Assembly (NCBI GenBank): GCA_025455015.1
Contig: JALONI010000027.1
Coordinates: forward strand, 1-64,000
DNA length: 64,000 nt
DNA from: Cyclobacteriaceae bacterium
GTDB taxonomy: Bacteria; Bacteroidota; Bacteroidia; Cytophagales; Cyclobacteriaceae
Reading direction: 5' to 3'
Part shown: positions 62,926 through 64,000 of the stretch, piece by piece
Numbering within the stretch: position 1 is the first letter of the stretch
Layout of the letters: each line of letters begins with the position of its first letter
Notes under the pieces: model-generated
What the model saw: the letters and a program-made list of their open reading frames with translations, nothing else
Told to the model about the DNA's origin: nothing
Database searches by the model: none
Position numbers and translations under genes: made by a program

Positions 62926-64000
62926 ATGGCAGAGGGCATTCAATCCGTGGTGGAGAAAATTACTTCGTTCAGGCGCAAGTATTATCTCAATTTGTCCATT
63001 CGCGGAGCATTGCTCTCGCTCACCATCCTCTTGCTTTATTTTTTGCTGGCCGCCTTGGTAGAGCATGTCCTCTGGCTTAGCTCAGGCGCGCGGCTGGCGT
63101 TATTCACCGCCTTCTTTTTGGTTGCCGCCTTTTGCGTGCTGCGTTTTCTGCGTGAGCCGCTGGCCTTTTGGCTGGCCAACCGCGGCCTGGACGAGCAGCA
63201 AAGTGCCCGGCTGATAGGCCTCCACTTTACGAACATTGGCGACCGGCTATTAAACGTGCTGCAACTGGCGGCCGCCAGCGAGCGCACGCTTTTGGCCCAG
63301 GCGGGCATCGCCCAAAAAGCCCGACAATTTGAGCCGGTGGCGTTTGAGCAGGCCGTGGATTTGAAGGACAACCTTCGCTACCTGCGCATGTTGGTATTGC
63401 CCTTTTTACTGTTGCTGGCGCTGCTGCTCGTTAACCAGCAAATCATCACCGGCAGCGCCCAGCGCATCGTTCAATTCAATCAGCAGTTTTCGCCCCAAGC
63501 GCCTTTTCAATTTGTGGTGCAAAACGAAACGCTGCGAGCCTACTACCAAGAGGATTTTACCCTTTCGGTGACCACCCGGGGCGAGGCACTGCCCGAGGCC
63601 GTCTACCTGGTGCGTGACAACCAGCGGTGGAAAATGGAAACGACCGGAATAGGCGCGTTCCGGTACACGTTTGAAAAAGTACAAACCGACCTCACGTTTC
63701 AATTGGAAGGTTCCGGGTTTTTCTCGGCACCGTACACCGTACGGCTGATCAATCGGCCCGAACTGCTGCGCCAAAGCATTACGTTGGAGTTTCCGCGCTA
63801 TCTCCGCCAGAACAGCACCACCATCAACAACGTGGGCAACCTGGAAGTGCCCGAGGGAACCGTGATCACGTGGAAGCTATCCACCGCCTATGCCGACCGG
63901 GCTCATATTGAGTTCGCCTCCGCACCCGGCCAGTTAAACCCGCTACAGCGCCCCGATGATCAGTCGTTTCAGTTCAGCCGAGCGTTTCGCAACCCCGACA
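62926..64000 (+). CDS. DUF4175-like membrane protein, 3' part outside the window
   Basis: Open from the ATG at 62926 to the window end (358 codons). It has two transmembrane helices in the first 85 residues and a third near 150, followed by a large extracytoplasmic domain with NQQFSPQAPFQFVVQNETLR and repeated beta segments. This is the arrangement of the long DUF4175 proteins of Bacteroidota. A TACCTTGC near-consensus -7 element lies just upstream. The function is unknown. Confidence 0.78.
   Translation, partial: MAEGIQSVVEKITSFRRKYYLNLSIRGALLSLTILLLYFLLAALVEHVLWLSSGARLALFTAFFLVAAFCVLRFLREPLAFWLANRGLDEQQSARLIGLHFTNIGDRLLNVLQLAAASERTLLAQAGIAQKARQFEPVAFEQAVDLKDNLRYLRMLVLPFLLLLALLLVNQQIITGSAQRIVQFNQQFSPQAPFQFVVQNETLRAYYQEDFTLSVTTRGEALPEAVYLVRDNQRWKMETTGIGAFRYTFEKVQTDLTFQLEGSGFFSAPYTVRLINRPELLRQSITLEFPRYLRQNSTTINNVGNLEVPEGTVITWKLSTAYADRAHIEFASAPGQLNPLQRPDDQSFQFSRAFRNPD

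Overview
The window is a gene-dense piece of a Bacteroidota chromosome, most likely from the order Cytophagales. The evidence is a gldJ gliding/type IX secretion lipoprotein, a TonB-type outer-membrane barrel with a carboxypeptidase-like N-terminal domain, Bacteroidota-typical families (DUF4293, DUF3857, PG_1098-like methyltransferase), the absence of clear Shine-Dalgarno sites, and many copies of the Bacteroidota -7 promoter element TAnnTTTG just upstream of start codons. I see no rRNA, tRNA, CRISPR array, prophage or insertion sequence. Most of the window is ordinary core genome.

Layout. 0-7 kb: a single-domain response regulator facing a histidine kinase, a LEA14-like lipoprotein, a 2OG-Fe(II) oxygenase, a GMC oxidoreductase, a stand-alone IF2-N-like protein, the ribosome-rescue hydrolase ArfB, a DUF1330 protein and a CPBP protease. 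7-10 kb: a SNF2-family helicase interrupted by a stop codon inside its Walker A motif. 10-16.4 kb: rbfA-lolE, a PIN-domain toxin-antitoxin pair, a polytopic membrane protein and the glyA-tatC-rpiB cluster. 16.5-22.7 kb: an S41 protease, a BASS transporter plus PlsC acyltransferase, malate:quinone oxidoreductase and a small outer-membrane protein. 22.7-31.7 kb: a 63-bp repeat pair, a TonB-type receptor with an unusual C-terminal domain, a six-bladed-propeller-like lipoprotein, thiol peroxidase, thiolase and truA. 31.7-36.9 kb: an ABC exporter broken by a deletion of its Q-loop region, an LpxL-type acyltransferase, a cyanophycinase-like peptidase and an SDR. 36.9-48.4 kb: a stretch that looks richer in A/T, with tandem DUF3857 transglutaminase-like proteins, radA, a PLP deaminase-like enzyme, a second S41 protease, a ParE-type toxin-antitoxin pair, a Crp/Fnr regulator and two secreted proteins. 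48.4-56.4 kb: a PA0069-type radical SAM protein behind an AT-rich palindrome, a duplicated LAB_N protein, an MFS transporter, a HAD hydrolase, CorA, a methyltransferase and a frameshifted ParE-type toxin. 56.4-64 kb: mfd, gldJ with a strong terminator, comF, an AhpD-like protein and the start of a DUF4175 membrane protein.

The most notable observations are three independent gene disruptions (SNF2 helicase, ABC exporter, ParE toxin), which are either real pseudogenes or consensus errors; four very short divergent gene pairs with back-to-back -7 elements that predict leaderless or nearly leaderless mRNAs; a palindromic 63-bp repeat in two copies; and a TonB-type receptor extended past its barrel by a Gly-rich linker and a soluble beta domain. 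I did not find a convincing new multi-gene system. All functional calls rest on motifs read by eye; no database search was possible.
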